From positions 1-64,000 of the forward strand of contig JBDVOA010000001.1 in the NCBI GenBank assembly GCA_039969355.1: a stretch of DNA of 64,000 nucleotides, given 5' to 3'. Below, piece by piece: positions 45,539-55,391 of the stretch. How positions within the stretch are numbered: the first letter of the stretch is position 1; each line of letters begins with the position of its first letter. Position numbers and translations under genes: made by a program. This DNA comes from JL08 sp039969355 (lineage in GTDB: Bacteria; Pseudomonadota; Alphaproteobacteria; Rhodobacterales; Rhodobacteraceae). Below the pieces are notes generated by a model. The model made no database searches. It saw only the letters and a program-made list of their open reading frames with translations, and had not been told where the DNA came from.

Positions 45539-46042
45539 ATGACAGAGCGACTGCCGCATGAAAAAGGCTTTCACATTAGTTGGGATCAAATTCACCGTGA
45601 CAGCCGCGCACTCGCCTGGCGCCTTGATGGTCAGGGCCCCGGCGACGGCAGCTGGCGCGCAATCGTTGCTATCACCCGTGGCGGCATGGCCCCGGCGATG
45701 ATCGTTGCGCGCGAGTTGGATATAAGAACCGTGGATACGATCAGCATAAAGTCATACGACCATCAAGCGCAGTCTGACGCGAAAGTGCTCAAGACTCCGG
45801 ATCTCGATCTGATGCAGGACGGCACGGGCATTCTTATACTCGATGATCTGGTGGATAGCGGGAAAACACTCGAAGTGGTGCGGGACCAGTTCCCAAACGC
45901 TCATTTTGCAACCGTCTATGCAAAGCCTAAAGGAAGACCGATGGTCGATACGTTCATCACCGAGGTCAGTCAGGATACTTGGATTTTCTTTCCCTGGGAC
46001 ATGGCATTGCAATATGTCGAGCCCTACCGCGGCACTGACTAA
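45539..46042 (+). CDS. gpt: Xanthine-guanine phosphoribosyltransferase
   Basis: Gpt salvages guanine and xanthine into nucleotides with PRPP. The 167-residue protein (ATG at 45539 after GAGGAC) has AIVAITRGGMAPAMIVAREL and the PRPP loop ILILDDLVDSGKTLEVV. The C-terminal WIFFPWD matches the E. coli-type enzyme. It starts 28 bases after fabI. Confidence 0.93.
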   Translation: MTERLPHEKGFHISWDQIHRDSRALAWRLDGQGPGDGSWRAIVAITRGGMAPAMIVARELDIRTVDTISIKSYDHQAQSDAKVLKTPDLDLMQDGTGILILDDLVDSGKTLEVVRDQFPNAHFATVYAKPKGRPMVDTFITEVSQDTWIFFPWDMALQYVEPYRGTD

Positions 46043-46111
46043 GACATAAATAGCATTTGCTCCCACCCCAAGCAGAAAACGCGGCCCCCTTGCCGTAGAT
46101 GGATCAGCCCA

Positions 46112-47287
46112 ATGTCAATTGCGCGTACAGCAACAACGTTTTCCCCCCCTGTCATGGAGGCGCGGCGCTGGCTGCAAGGTGTGGAATTCCGGCCTGATCA
46201 ACCCTTGATCAATGTCAGCCAAGCCGCACCAGTTGATCCGCCCCCTGATGTATTGCGTGAGAAGATGGCTGAGGTTGCCCTTCACGACGCAAGTGCACAC
46301 CTTTATGGCCCGGTGCTGGGTCTGGATGGACTGCGTGTTGAATTGGCGACCCAAACGGCCGTCCATTATGGCGGAGGTATCACTGATGCAAACGTAGGGA
46401 TCACGTCGGGCTGCAATCAAGCTTTTGCAGCTGCAATAATGTCGCTGACCAGTGAAGGTGACGAGGTCATACTACCCACACCTTGGTATTTTAATCATAA
46501 GATGTGGCTGGATATGGCCGGGGTCCGTAGTGTTCCGTTGCCCTGCGGGCCCGGTATGATCCCGGATCCCGAACAAGCGGCGTCCTTGATTGGTCCACGC
46601 ACCCGCGCCATCGCCCTTGTCAGCCCCAATAATCCATGCGGCTCAGAATATCCCGCCGATATCTTGCGTGCCTTTTTCGATTTAGCGCGCACGCGCGGCA
46701 TCGCACTGATCGTGGATGAGACCTATCGCGACTTTGACAGCCGCACTGGTGCGCCACACGATTTGTTTACTGATCCCAATTGGGACGACACTTTGATCCA
46801 TCTCTATTCGTTCTCCAAGGCTTATCGGTTGACCGGCCACCGCGTTGGTGCATTGATCACGTCTCCTGCTCGCCTGGCGCAGGTCGAGAAGTTTCTGGAT
46901 ACTGTCGCGATCTGCCCCGGCCAGATTGGCCAGCACGCGGCACTTTGGGGAATGCAGAACCTCGCCCAATGGCTGGGGGGCGAACGCAGCGAAATTCTGG
47001 ATCGGCGCGCCGCGATAAGCGAGAAATTCCCTGCGCTTGAGACCAAAGGCTGGCAGCTGCTGGGACTGGGTGCCTATTTCGCTTACGTGCAACACCCATT
47101 TGACATCTCGTCCAATGAACTTGCGCCGAGTTTAGTGCGCGAGGCTGGCATTCTGTTGTTGCCCGGCACCATGTTTACACCGGCAACTGATCCATCAGGG
47201 CCGCGGCAATTGCGCATCGCTTTTGCCAATCTTGATCGCGCAGGTGTAGGGACGCTGATTCATCGTCTGGAAAGCCTAACTATCTGA
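46112..47287 (+). CDS. PLP-dependent class I/II aminotransferase
   Basis: The 391-residue fold-type-I aminotransferase has SPNNPCGSEYP, the DETYRDF Asp/Tyr pair and the PLP lysine in YSFSKAYRLTGHRVG. The N-terminal stretch NVSQAAPVDPPPDVLREKMA follows the aspartate/aromatic aminotransferase pattern. The specific amino-acid substrate is not determinable from sequence. Confidence 0.92.
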   Translation: MSIARTATTFSPPVMEARRWLQGVEFRPDQPLINVSQAAPVDPPPDVLREKMAEVALHDASAHLYGPVLGLDGLRVELATQTAVHYGGGITDANVGITSGCNQAFAAAIMSLTSEGDEVILPTPWYFNHKMWLDMAGVRSVPLPCGPGMIPDPEQAASLIGPRTRAIALVSPNNPCGSEYPADILRAFFDLARTRGIALIVDETYRDFDSRTGAPHDLFTDPNWDDTLIHLYSFSKAYRLTGHRVGALITSPARLAQVEKFLDTVAICPGQIGQHAALWGMQNLAQWLGGERSEILDRRAAISEKFPALETKGWQLLGLGAYFAYVQHPFDISSNELAPSLVREAGILLLPGTMFTPATDPSGPRQLRIAFANLDRAGVGTLIHRLESLTI

Positions 47288-47353
47288 TCCTTCCGGCCTT
47301 GCCCCTCTGGGTTGCCCATCGTAGACACAACGCCAGAAAACCAAGGGGGCATC

Positions 47354-49201
47354 ATGGCCAAACGCGCGAGTCTGTCTAAAACCTTTGTATGGATCATATT
47401 GGGCCTGCTGATCCTTGGACTGGCCGGGTTCGGCGCAACCAACCTTTCCGGCACCATCCGTACCGTCGGTCAAGTCGGCGACAAGTATATCGATGTCGAA
47501 GATTACGGGCGGGCACTACAACAGGAAATTCAGGCCGCATCGGCGCAAACGGGCCAGCAACTCAGCTTTGCCCAGATACAGGCATTCGGACTTGACCGCG
47601 CAGTTTTGAACCGCCTCGTAACCACGCGCGCGTTGGACAACGAAGCCGCCCAGCTTGGCATATCCATCGGTGACAAGAATTTGAGCGAACAGATTGTGCA
47701 GATCCCCGCATTCACAGGTTTGGATGGGCAGTTCGACCGGGAGGGCTATCGTTTTGCCCTCGAACGGCAAGGCCTCAGTGAGGCTCAGTTCGAAGACCGC
47801 ATGCGTGACGAAACCGCACGCACATTGATGCAGGCAGCAATCATTGACGGGGTCTCAATGCCGCCTGCATTCACAGATACACTAATTGGCTACTTTGGCG
47901 AACGCCGTAACTTTACCTGGGCAACTCTGGATCGCGATAGCCTTGAAGGCCCGCTTCCCAGTCCCACCGAGGAAGAAATTACCGCTCACTACAATGAGAA
48001 CATTGATCGTTTTTCGCTGCCTGAAACCAAACAGATCAGTTATGTATGGCTGACCCCTGACATGATCATTGATCAGGTCGAGGTGGACGAAGACGCCCTG
48101 CGTAGTCTTTATTCCGAACGCGGGGATCAATATGACCAACCCGAGAGACGACTGGTAGAGCGCCTGGCCTTTTCGGACGAAACCGCAGCCAATGATGCCA
48201 AAGCGGCGCTGGAAGTATCCGGCACCACGTTCGAGGTATTGGTCAACGATCGAGGTCTGGAATTGTCCGATGTTGACCTGGGCGACGTCACCGAACAGGA
48301 ACTGGAGGCTGCTGGCGGAGCTGTTTTTGCCGCCGAGGTTGGTGATATCGTCGGTCCTGTGCCGTCGCCGCTGGGTCCTGCTCTGTTTCGGGTCAATGGT
48401 GTCTTGCCAGCTATCAGCACCTCATTTGAAGATGCACGCGCCGATCTGCAGGTCGCACTTGCCGCCGACCGGGCCCGCCGCCTGATCGAGACTCAAGCGA
48501 CATCGATTGACGATATGCTGGCAGGTGGTTCAACCTTGGAAGAGGTCGCAGCCGACACAGACATGGAACTTGGCAAGATTGATTGGTTTGCGAGCATTGG
48601 CGAAGGCATTGCGGCTTACGAATCCTTCGAAGAAGCTGCAACTTCACTTGCGGAAGATGATTTTGCTGAAGTCATTGCTCTGGATGATGGCGGCATGTTC
48701 GCGATGCAGTTGGACAACGTGTTGCCGCAACGCCCTGCCCCAATAGTTGATGTACGCAGCGACGTTGTTGCCGATTGGGAAGCCGCGCAGCTTTCTGCGA
48801 AGTTGCGCGCGCAGGCCGAAAACTTGCTGCCTCAGATCCGTGGCGGTGCAGATTTTGCTGATCTGGCTTTGGATGCCATCTCCGAGGAAAACCTGATCCG
48901 AAGTAATTTTGTCGCCGGAACGCCGCCCGAATTCATGACGCGGGTTTTTGAGATGAAACCAGGCGACGTCGAAATTGTCGACAGTGACGGTGCCGTTATC
49001 ATTGTACATCTGGAATCGATTGCACCACCGGAAGAATCCGAGGAGATCACGGCGCTTTACGATGGGGTTCAGGAACAGACAAGCCAGGCGTTAGCCCAGG
49101 ATATCTTCGAGATCTTTGCCCGCGACGTGCAGTTGCGCGGCCAACCACAAATCGATCAAAGAGCCATCAACGCGGTCAACGCCAATTTCCAACAGCAGTA
49201 A
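47354..49201 (+). CDS. ppiD: PpiD/SurA-type membrane-anchored peptidyl-prolyl isomerase
   Basis: The 615-residue protein (ATG at 47354 after AAGGGGG) has a single N-terminal membrane helix (about 11-33) and a large periplasmic part with a SurA_N-like chaperone region (LDRAVLNRLVTTRALDNEA). A parvulin-like domain (about 230-370) follows, in which the key motifs are weak. It would help fold proteins leaving the Sec channel. The trpE start lies 12 bases downstream, a conserved pairing in this family of bacteria. Confidence 0.88.
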   Translation: MAKRASLSKTFVWIILGLLILGLAGFGATNLSGTIRTVGQVGDKYIDVEDYGRALQQEIQAASAQTGQQLSFAQIQAFGLDRAVLNRLVTTRALDNEAAQLGISIGDKNLSEQIVQIPAFTGLDGQFDREGYRFALERQGLSEAQFEDRMRDETARTLMQAAIIDGVSMPPAFTDTLIGYFGERRNFTWATLDRDSLEGPLPSPTEEEITAHYNENIDRFSLPETKQISYVWLTPDMIIDQVEVDEDALRSLYSERGDQYDQPERRLVERLAFSDETAANDAKAALEVSGTTFEVLVNDRGLELSDVDLGDVTEQELEAAGGAVFAAEVGDIVGPVPSPLGPALFRVNGVLPAISTSFEDARADLQVALAADRARRLIETQATSIDDMLAGGSTLEEVAADTDMELGKIDWFASIGEGIAAYESFEEAATSLAEDDFAEVIALDDGGMFAMQLDNVLPQRPAPIVDVRSDVVADWEAAQLSAKLRAQAENLLPQIRGGADFADLALDAISEENLIRSNFVAGTPPEFMTRVFEMKPGDVEIVDSDGAVIIVHLESIAPPEESEEITALYDGVQEQTSQALAQDIFEIFARDVQLRGQPQIDQRAINAVNANFQQQ

Positions 49202-49213
49202 GGTCGTGAGATC

Positions 49214-50722
49214 ATGGCGCTGACGCCCACCTACGAAACTTTCGCTACGGCATACGAGTCCGGGCGCAATCAGATCGTCTACACGCGCCTGGCGGCCGAT
49301 CTCGACACGCCTGTTTCGCTGATGCTCAAGCTGACGGGCGCCCAGAAAGACGCGTTCATGCTGGAATCCGTGACTGGCGGCGAAGTGCGTGGGCGCTATT
49401 CGATTATCGGCATGAAACCTGACCTGGTCTGGCAGTGTATCGGCACTAAATCTGCGCTGAACCGTACCGCCCGATTTGATAGTGCCGCCTTTGTCGATCA
49501 GGACGGCGATCCGATGTCCAATCTGCGTGATCTGATCGCAGAAAGCAGGGTTGATTTGCCAAATGATCTGCCGCAGGCGGCAGCGGGCCTGTTTGGCTAT
49601 CTTGGCTATGACATGGTGCGGCTGGTTGAGCATTTGCCCGACGTGAACCCTGACCCGATGGGATTGCCCGACGCGATTATGCTGCGTCCTTCGGTTGTAG
49701 CCGTGCTTGATGGTGTGAAGGGCGAGGTAACTGTGGTTTCACCCGCCTGGGTCAACGACGGCCAATCGGCCCGTGCAGCATATGCGCAGGCCGCTGAACG
49801 GGTTATGGACGCCGTCCGCGACCTGGAGCGCGCCATGCCGACCGAGGCGCGCGATTTGGGTGAATCAGTTCAGGCACCCCAGCCGGTGTCTAATTTTGCC
49901 AAGAAAGACTACTTGGCAGCCGTTGAGACGGCAAAGGAATATATCGCAGCCGGTGACATCTTTCAGGTGGTCCCGTCTCAGCGCTGGACCCAGGAATTTA
50001 CCTATCCGCCATTCACTCTCTACCGTAGCTTGCGCCGTACAAACCCCTCGCCCTTTATGTTTTATTTCAATTTTGGCGGGTTTCAGGTCATCGGCGCCAG
50101 CCCTGAGATACTTGTGCGCGTTTTCGGTAACGAGGTGACGATACGACCCATCGCGGGGACCCGCCCGCGCGGGGCGACCCCTGAAGAAGACCGGGCGCTA
50201 GAGGCGGATCTTCTGGCAGACAAGAAGGAACTGGCCGAACATCTCATGTTACTTGATCTGGGGCGCAACGATACCGGTAGGGTTGCAAAGATTGGGTCAG
50301 TACGCCCGACCGAAAAATTCATCATTGAACGCTACAGTCACGTCATGCACATCGTTTCAAACGTTGTCGGAGAACTTGCTGACGGTTGTGATGCGCTTGA
50401 CGCCTTTTTTGCGGGCATGCCAGCTGGTACCGTCTCAGGCGCGCCCAAGGTCCGTGCAATGGAAATTATTGACGAACTGGAACCGGAAAAGCGCGGCGTC
50501 TATGGCGGCGGTGTTGGCTACTTTAGTGCCGGGGGCGACATGGATATGTGCATCGCTCTGCGTACGGCAGTCGTGCAGGACAAGAAGTTGTATATTCAGG
50601 CAGGCGGCGGCGTCGTTTATGACAGCGACCCCGAAGCGGAATTTCAGGAAACGGTTCATAAATCCAACGCAATCCGCCGCGCGGCGGAAGATGCGGCGCG
50701 ATTTGGTGGTGGCAACAATTAG
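49214..50722 (+). CDS. trpE: Anthranilate synthase component I
   Basis: TrpE turns chorismate into anthranilate using ammonia from TrpG. The 502-residue protein has the chorismate-binding C-terminal domain with SPEILVRV, RPIAGTRPRG, AGTVSGAPKVRAMEIIDELE and GGGVVYDSDPEAEF. It follows ppiD closely and is separated from trpG by a Hint gene and a polysaccharide deacetylase gene. No leader peptide or attenuator is evident. Confidence 0.97.
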   Translation: MALTPTYETFATAYESGRNQIVYTRLAADLDTPVSLMLKLTGAQKDAFMLESVTGGEVRGRYSIIGMKPDLVWQCIGTKSALNRTARFDSAAFVDQDGDPMSNLRDLIAESRVDLPNDLPQAAAGLFGYLGYDMVRLVEHLPDVNPDPMGLPDAIMLRPSVVAVLDGVKGEVTVVSPAWVNDGQSARAAYAQAAERVMDAVRDLERAMPTEARDLGESVQAPQPVSNFAKKDYLAAVETAKEYIAAGDIFQVVPSQRWTQEFTYPPFTLYRSLRRTNPSPFMFYFNFGGFQVIGASPEILVRVFGNEVTIRPIAGTRPRGATPEEDRALEADLLADKKELAEHLMLLDLGRNDTGRVAKIGSVRPTEKFIIERYSHVMHIVSNVVGELADGCDALDAFFAGMPAGTVSGAPKVRAMEIIDELEPEKRGVYGGGVGYFSAGGDMDMCIALRTAVVQDKKLYIQAGGGVVYDSDPEAEFQETVHKSNAIRRAAEDAARFGGGNN

Positions 50723-50998
50723 AGTCGCCCGCATGCGGAGACCGTGTGATTCAGGCCGCAACGCGTGGCCATATCCACAGATTGACCTGCGCAGTGGGCC
50801 AACGAGCCACTACGGCATTGGTGCCTGCGCTGACACCAAAACTGGCAGATGCAGTCACAAAAACCACACATATAGTAGGTTCAGCAGCGAAATTAACCAT
50901 ATATCTACATGAATACATCTTCCCACGCTTGAATAGTTCATACTCTGTTAATAGATTCGCGTTGCAGCAGTCACTATGATCGAGTGAGAGAAAACTAG

Positions 50999-51985
50999 TT
51001 GGCCACTCTCGTTATATACGAAATCAATGTCGACCCGCTTGGGTCTACGAACGTGGTTGTTCTGAGTTCCTATACGGTCAACATTATCGACACAGACCCG
51101 GATCTGGAAGATCCCGACCAAAACGGCATGCCTCAACTGGACGTAACTGCCGTTCCGGGGTTCCGAGGCAATTCAACCAATTTTCAAACTTTCGAGACAT
51201 ACAGTGGCAACGTCGGTGGTCAGCCTGTAACTTTTACGCTGCTGCAATTTTCGGACCCCCAATACATTATCGCGACGTCTGGTACGATCAACGTTGGCGA
51301 TACAATCGCGGGTACAAACAACACAATCGTCACTGCGCCGCCCAGTCCCTATAGCAGTCTGCCCGATTTTGTCTGTTTTGTGAGCGGATCGCTGGTTGAG
51401 ACGCCAAACGGTCCTCAAAAAGTTGAAACGCTAAGCGCGGGGGACATGGTCTTTACCGCTGATGGTGAAGCGCGGCCTGTCAGATGGGTAGGACGACGGC
51501 ATCTGAATGCGCGTGATCTCTACCATAACCCACATCTTCGCCCCATTGTTTTCAAGCCTCACTCGATTGGCGAAAATGTTCCTACTCAAGAGGTCAAGGT
51601 ATCTCCACAGCACCGGATCGCACTCACGTCTTCCGCAACGGAATTGATGTTTGATGCGCCCGAGGTCTTGGTCCCAGCTCGTTTCCTGGTGAACGATGAC
51701 AGTATTTGCGTCGACGATGAGGCCTCAGAAGTTGAGTATGTTCACCTTCTTTTCGACCAGCATGAGTTAGTCAACATCGCGGGACTATGGTCTGAATCCT
51801 TTTTTATTGGTGATGTGACGGCTCAGGCGCTGACCGAATCCACTCGGCGAGAAGTTTTGGAGTTATTTCCAGACCTTGACGGATGTATTAGCGCATTTGG
51901 AATAACCAAATTTCCGGTGCTAAAAGCCTATGAAGCACAGATCGTGCGGAATCGGTTGAACGCCTACAAAGCCAATCTGCAATGA
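50999..51985 (+). CDS. Hint-domain protein (hedgehog/intein-type)
   Basis: The 328-residue protein has an N-terminal beta-rich region (about 1-120) that I do not recognise and a C-terminal Hint_2 domain (126-about 290). The splicing-type Cys is C126 in CFVSGSLVETPNGPQKVETL, and the conserved His lies in SPQHRI. Rhodobacterial genomes carry many proteins of this type, probably self-processing secreted proteins, but their role is not known. The start is a TTG with no strong ribosome-binding site. The gene interrupts the trpE-to-trpG interval. Confidence 0.82.
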   Translation: MATLVIYEINVDPLGSTNVVVLSSYTVNIIDTDPDLEDPDQNGMPQLDVTAVPGFRGNSTNFQTFETYSGNVGGQPVTFTLLQFSDPQYIIATSGTINVGDTIAGTNNTIVTAPPSPYSSLPDFVCFVSGSLVETPNGPQKVETLSAGDMVFTADGEARPVRWVGRRHLNARDLYHNPHLRPIVFKPHSIGENVPTQEVKVSPQHRIALTSSATELMFDAPEVLVPARFLVNDDSICVDDEASEVEYVHLLFDQHELVNIAGLWSESFFIGDVTAQALTESTRREVLELFPDLDGCISAFGITKFPVLKAYEAQIVRNRLNAYKANLQ

Positions 51986-52034
51986 AGTGCACAACATCCG
52001 TCAAGCCAAGCGCTACTGTGTGAAGAACAGCCTT

Positions 52035-52053
52035 CATCTGACGATTTCAGATG
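52035..52053. repeat. Short hairpin between convergent genes
   Basis: CATCTGA and TCAGATG (7 bp) with a 5-base loop lie between the Hint gene and the deacetylase gene, which converge. There is no T tract, so a terminator role is only possible. Confidence 0.3.
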
Positions 52054-52110
52054 GCGCTTTCAGGTCGGCTAACTCCCCACTTCGATCGAAAAAGTCGACT
52101 TTACCTCGCT

Positions 52111-53646
52111 TTACGACTGATCCTGTTGCGCCGTCAGCACCGCTGATACCGGCGCGAGAGCGACGCGCCCGGCCCGGTCTTGCAAACCCCACAACAGCAA
52201 AGCTGAAATAGTATCGGGGCGCAGTCGGCCGACCATGATCACACCACCGTCCTGACCAGCCTTGAACGCCGCCTGATCCAGAAAACGACGGATCACATCT
52301 GGGTTTTGTCCTTCCCCGTCAAAATCCCGAAAGAGTGTCGCAGCGGGCACTCCACTGCGCGAAGCCAGTTTCTGAGCCGTATTCAATCCTTTTGGCTGTG
52401 TCACCAGCCCCAGTCCGGACGCCGACAGAATAGCTGCAATCTGATTGGACATCTCGCGGTTTCCCTGAACCCCGGTGTCGGTACCTTCCAGCACCGCAAC
52501 GGCTTCGGGGATGGCGTTAAGTGCAACACCCATCGACACTTCCGTGTCGGTGGCGGAACTTCCTTTTGGCAGGTTTACCATCGCCATGACTTCAAAACCG
52601 TTGTCGCGATAACGCCGCATTTTTTCCGCTCCGTCGGGCAACCCGGAATCAACGGCAAAAGTGATCGGATACGGGAAATTGCTCAACGCTGCGGCGGCAG
52701 CGTTCCCGCTGGACAATCCAGTGCCATCATCCATCAGTACTATCGCCATCAGCGGCTTGGCATCTGTGTTTTCAAAAGGCACGGCAAAACGCTGGATTGG
52801 TTTCAACTCGGAGTCAAAAACAATCGTCGCGGCTTCTTCTTGCACATCGGCCTCCGCCGGTGGCTGAGTTGTCTGTACTGTTGGCAAGCGTTTTGTTTGA
52901 ACTTTAGGAGCGAGCGTCGCCACCTTCTCGGGCTTCGCGGCGTTTGTGCCTGCCTCGCCGCCATTATCAGGCAACAATGTCGTGACCTGCGGCGCAGGGG
53001 TCGGCTCAGCAGCCGGTTTCGGCGTTGCCGGGTCCGTCTTATCCTGTTCGGATAACTGAGGTGCCTCAATTTCCTGCTGCGGTGCAGCAGCAACTTCTGG
53101 CACTTCCGGTTCGGGTAGAGGAAGTGGGTCCGCAGAGGCTGTTTCGACAGTTAGCGGGGTCTCGCCGTTGGGTTGCTCAAGGGCATCAGATGAGCGGGCC
53201 GACTGCACTTGAGCATCCGTTTGCGCATCGACAGTCTCCGGATTTGATTGACCAGCGGGATCACCCAGCCCCGAGGCACTGTTTCCAACCTGTGGCACCG
53301 GAGCCGGGCCGGTGTCCGCGCTTACTGCCGCCTCTCTGACTTCTTCGTCTGGCTTTTCCGGATTTGGAATGCTGGCCCGTTCAGCATCTGAACCGACTTC
53401 GATCTCCATCGCAGCTCTAGCGTCGTCAATCACCGGCGTCTCGGGTGCAACGGCCTCACTGCTGATAGTTGGCGCTGTTTCCACGACTGGTGCAGTGGGG
53501 GTCTCTGCTTCGGCAGGAATTTCTTTTGGCGCAGCTGCCACCTGCTGCGTTCCGTTCATTCTGTCACTCAGAACTGAAGCGGTACCCGCAACGCCAAACG
53601 ACACCACGCCGCCCCAAAGTAAACCTCTAATGAATCCGCCTGCCAC
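52111..53646 (-). CDS. Divergent polysaccharide deacetylase family protein (YibQ-like)
   Basis: The 511-residue protein has an N-terminal membrane segment (about 4-26) and a long Pro/Glu/Ala-rich linker (about 30-270). A C-terminal domain follows (IVLMDDGTG, then FPYPITFAVDSG and FEVMAMVNLPKG), as in the divergent polysaccharide deacetylase family. The family is thought to act on the envelope, but its substrate is unproven. The linker's repeated acidic/proline composition should span the periplasm. Confidence 0.85.
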   Translation of the reverse strand: MAGGFIRGLLWGGVVSFGVAGTASVLSDRMNGTQQVAAAPKEIPAEAETPTAPVVETAPTISSEAVAPETPVIDDARAAMEIEVGSDAERASIPNPEKPDEEVREAAVSADTGPAPVPQVGNSASGLGDPAGQSNPETVDAQTDAQVQSARSSDALEQPNGETPLTVETASADPLPLPEPEVPEVAAAPQQEIEAPQLSEQDKTDPATPKPAAEPTPAPQVTTLLPDNGGEAGTNAAKPEKVATLAPKVQTKRLPTVQTTQPPAEADVQEEAATIVFDSELKPIQRFAVPFENTDAKPLMAIVLMDDGTGLSSGNAAAAALSNFPYPITFAVDSGLPDGAEKMRRYRDNGFEVMAMVNLPKGSSATDTEVSMGVALNAIPEAVAVLEGTDTGVQGNREMSNQIAAILSASGLGLVTQPKGLNTAQKLASRSGVPAATLFRDFDGEGQNPDVIRRFLDQAAFKAGQDGGVIMVGRLRPDTISALLLWGLQDRAGRVALAPVSAVLTAQQDQS

Positions 53647-53790
53647 TGCGTCACCCTTTTTGTCGATAGGTCAGGTTGTACGGTCCGCCAACACTTGACG
53701 CTAGCCCGCAAGCCTGAACATGTATGTCACAAATCGTTATACCGCCATGCCTGTCGTGGCCTCCACCCCAAGTTTCGCAAAGTTTTGCCT

Positions 53791-54372
53791 ATGCTACTGC
53801 TCATCGATAACTACGACAGTTTTACCTATAATCTCGTGCATTATCTCGGGGAATTGGGCGCCAATGTGGCAATTCATCGAAATGATGCAATTGATGTCCA
53901 GGAAGCCATGGCTATGAGCCCCGCGGGCATCGTCCTATCGCCCGGTCCCTGTGACCCGGATCAGGCTGGTATATGTCTTGCGCTAACACAAGCGGCGGCC
54001 GAAACCGGAACACCATTGCTGGGGGTCTGCCTTGGGCATCAGACCATTGGTCAGGCCTTTGGCGGACAGGTCGTGCGGTGTCATGAGATTGTGCATGGCA
54101 AGATGGGACAAATGAACCATTCAGGCACCGGAATCTTTGCTGGTCTGCCCAGCCCATTTTCCGCAACCCGGTATCATTCGCTGGTGGTCGATCGCGCCAC
54201 CTTGCCAGAGACTTTGGCGATTACAGCAGAACTGGAGGATGGCACCATCATGGGGCTTCAGCACAAGGAACTACCCATTCATGGCGTACAATTTCACCCC
54301 GAATCCATTGCCTCCGAACATGGGCACGCTCTTTTCAAGAACTTCCTATCAAGCATGAAGGTCCCCGCATGA
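53791..54372 (+). CDS. trpG: Anthranilate synthase component II (glutamine amidotransferase)
   Basis: TrpG supplies ammonia from glutamine to TrpE. The 193-residue protein starts MLLLIDNYDSFTYNLVHYLG. The class I amidotransferase triad is visible: Cys in GVCLGHQTIGQAFGG, and His and Glu in VQFHPESIASEHG. The ATG at 53791 is chosen because the 32 upstream codons are not conserved. trpD overlaps its stop by four bases. Confidence 0.97.
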   Translation: MLLLIDNYDSFTYNLVHYLGELGANVAIHRNDAIDVQEAMAMSPAGIVLSPGPCDPDQAGICLALTQAAAETGTPLLGVCLGHQTIGQAFGGQVVRCHEIVHGKMGQMNHSGTGIFAGLPSPFSATRYHSLVVDRATLPETLAITAELEDGTIMGLQHKELPIHGVQFHPESIASEHGHALFKNFLSSMKVPA

Positions 54373-55391
54373 GTGACGCGCTGAAACCTTTGATTGACGC
54401 GGCCGCCGACCGCCCCCTTACCCGGGGCGAAGCTGAGGAGGCCTTTGGCATTCTGTTTGATGGCGAAGCCACGCCCGCCCAGATCGGCGGGTTTCTGATG
54501 GCCCTGCGCACACGCGGCGAAACGGTTGATGAATATGCCGCCGCCGCCGCTGTAATGCGCGCCAAATGTAACAGAGTACAGGCCCCGGCTGGTGCCATGG
54601 ATATCGTGGGCACCGGCGGCGATGGCAAAGGCACGCTTAATATTTCGACCGCAACGGCCTTTGTCGTGGCAGGGGCTGGGGTAACGGTTGCCAAACACGG
54701 CAATCGTAATCTGAGTTCCAAATCCGGCGCGGCTGATGCACTGACCCAGATGGGCTTTAACGTAATGGTCGGCCCTGAGGTGGTCGAACGCGCCATTGCC
54801 GAAGCTGGCATCGGGTTCATGATGGCCCCGATGCACCATCCGGCAACTGCACATGTCATGCCCACCAGGGCTGAGCTAGGCACGCGCACTATATTTAATA
54901 TTCTTGGCCCCCTGACCAACCCAGCGGGAGTGAAACGACAGCTCACTGGCGCCTTTTCGCGCGATCTGATCCGTCCCATGGCCGAAACATTAGGCCAGTT
55001 GGGGTCCGAACGCGCCTGGCTTGTGCATGGATCTGATGGCACGGATGAGCTCACCATTACTGGCGTCAGCTGGGTGGCGGCACTGGAGAAAGACGGAACA
55101 GTAAGTGACATCGAAGTACACCCAGAAGACGCAGGGCTGTCGGTGCATCCATTTGAAGCGATCATTGGCGGCACACCCGAAGAAAATGCGAGAGACTTCA
55201 AAGCCTTGCTTGAAGGCGCGCCCTCGGCATATCGCGATGCTGTGTTGTTGAATGCAGCGGCCGCGCTTGTTGTTTCGGATGTCGCTGACACCCTCTCATC
55301 GGGTGTCGATATGGCGGCTGAAAGCATTGACAGCGGTGCTGCAAAAGAAAAGCTCGCTCACGCGGCGCGCATCACCCAAGAGGCCACATGA
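54369..55391 (+). CDS. trpD: Anthranilate phosphoribosyltransferase
   Basis: TrpD attaches ribose 5-phosphate from PRPP to anthranilate. The 340-residue protein has the glycine-rich VGTGGDGKGTLNIST and VAKHGNRNLSSKSGAADAL, then NILGPLTNPAGVKRQL. It overlaps trpG (ATGA) and trpC (ATGA). Confidence 0.97.
   Translation: MSDALKPLIDAAADRPLTRGEAEEAFGILFDGEATPAQIGGFLMALRTRGETVDEYAAAAAVMRAKCNRVQAPAGAMDIVGTGGDGKGTLNISTATAFVVAGAGVTVAKHGNRNLSSKSGAADALTQMGFNVMVGPEVVERAIAEAGIGFMMAPMHHPATAHVMPTRAELGTRTIFNILGPLTNPAGVKRQLTGAFSRDLIRPMAETLGQLGSERAWLVHGSDGTDELTITGVSWVAALEKDGTVSDIEVHPEDAGLSVHPFEAIIGGTPEENARDFKALLEGAPSAYRDAVLLNAAAALVVSDVADTLSSGVDMAAESIDSGAAKEKLAHAARITQEAT

Noticed and set aside
52306..53055. 249-residue plus-strand frame
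   Set aside because: It is antisense to the polysaccharide deacetylase linker, whose low-complexity composition keeps the opposite strand open.
54335..55327. 330-residue minus-strand frame
   Set aside because: It lies entirely opposite trpD, has a serine/alanine/proline-biased composition typical of an antisense shadow, and shows no family motif.
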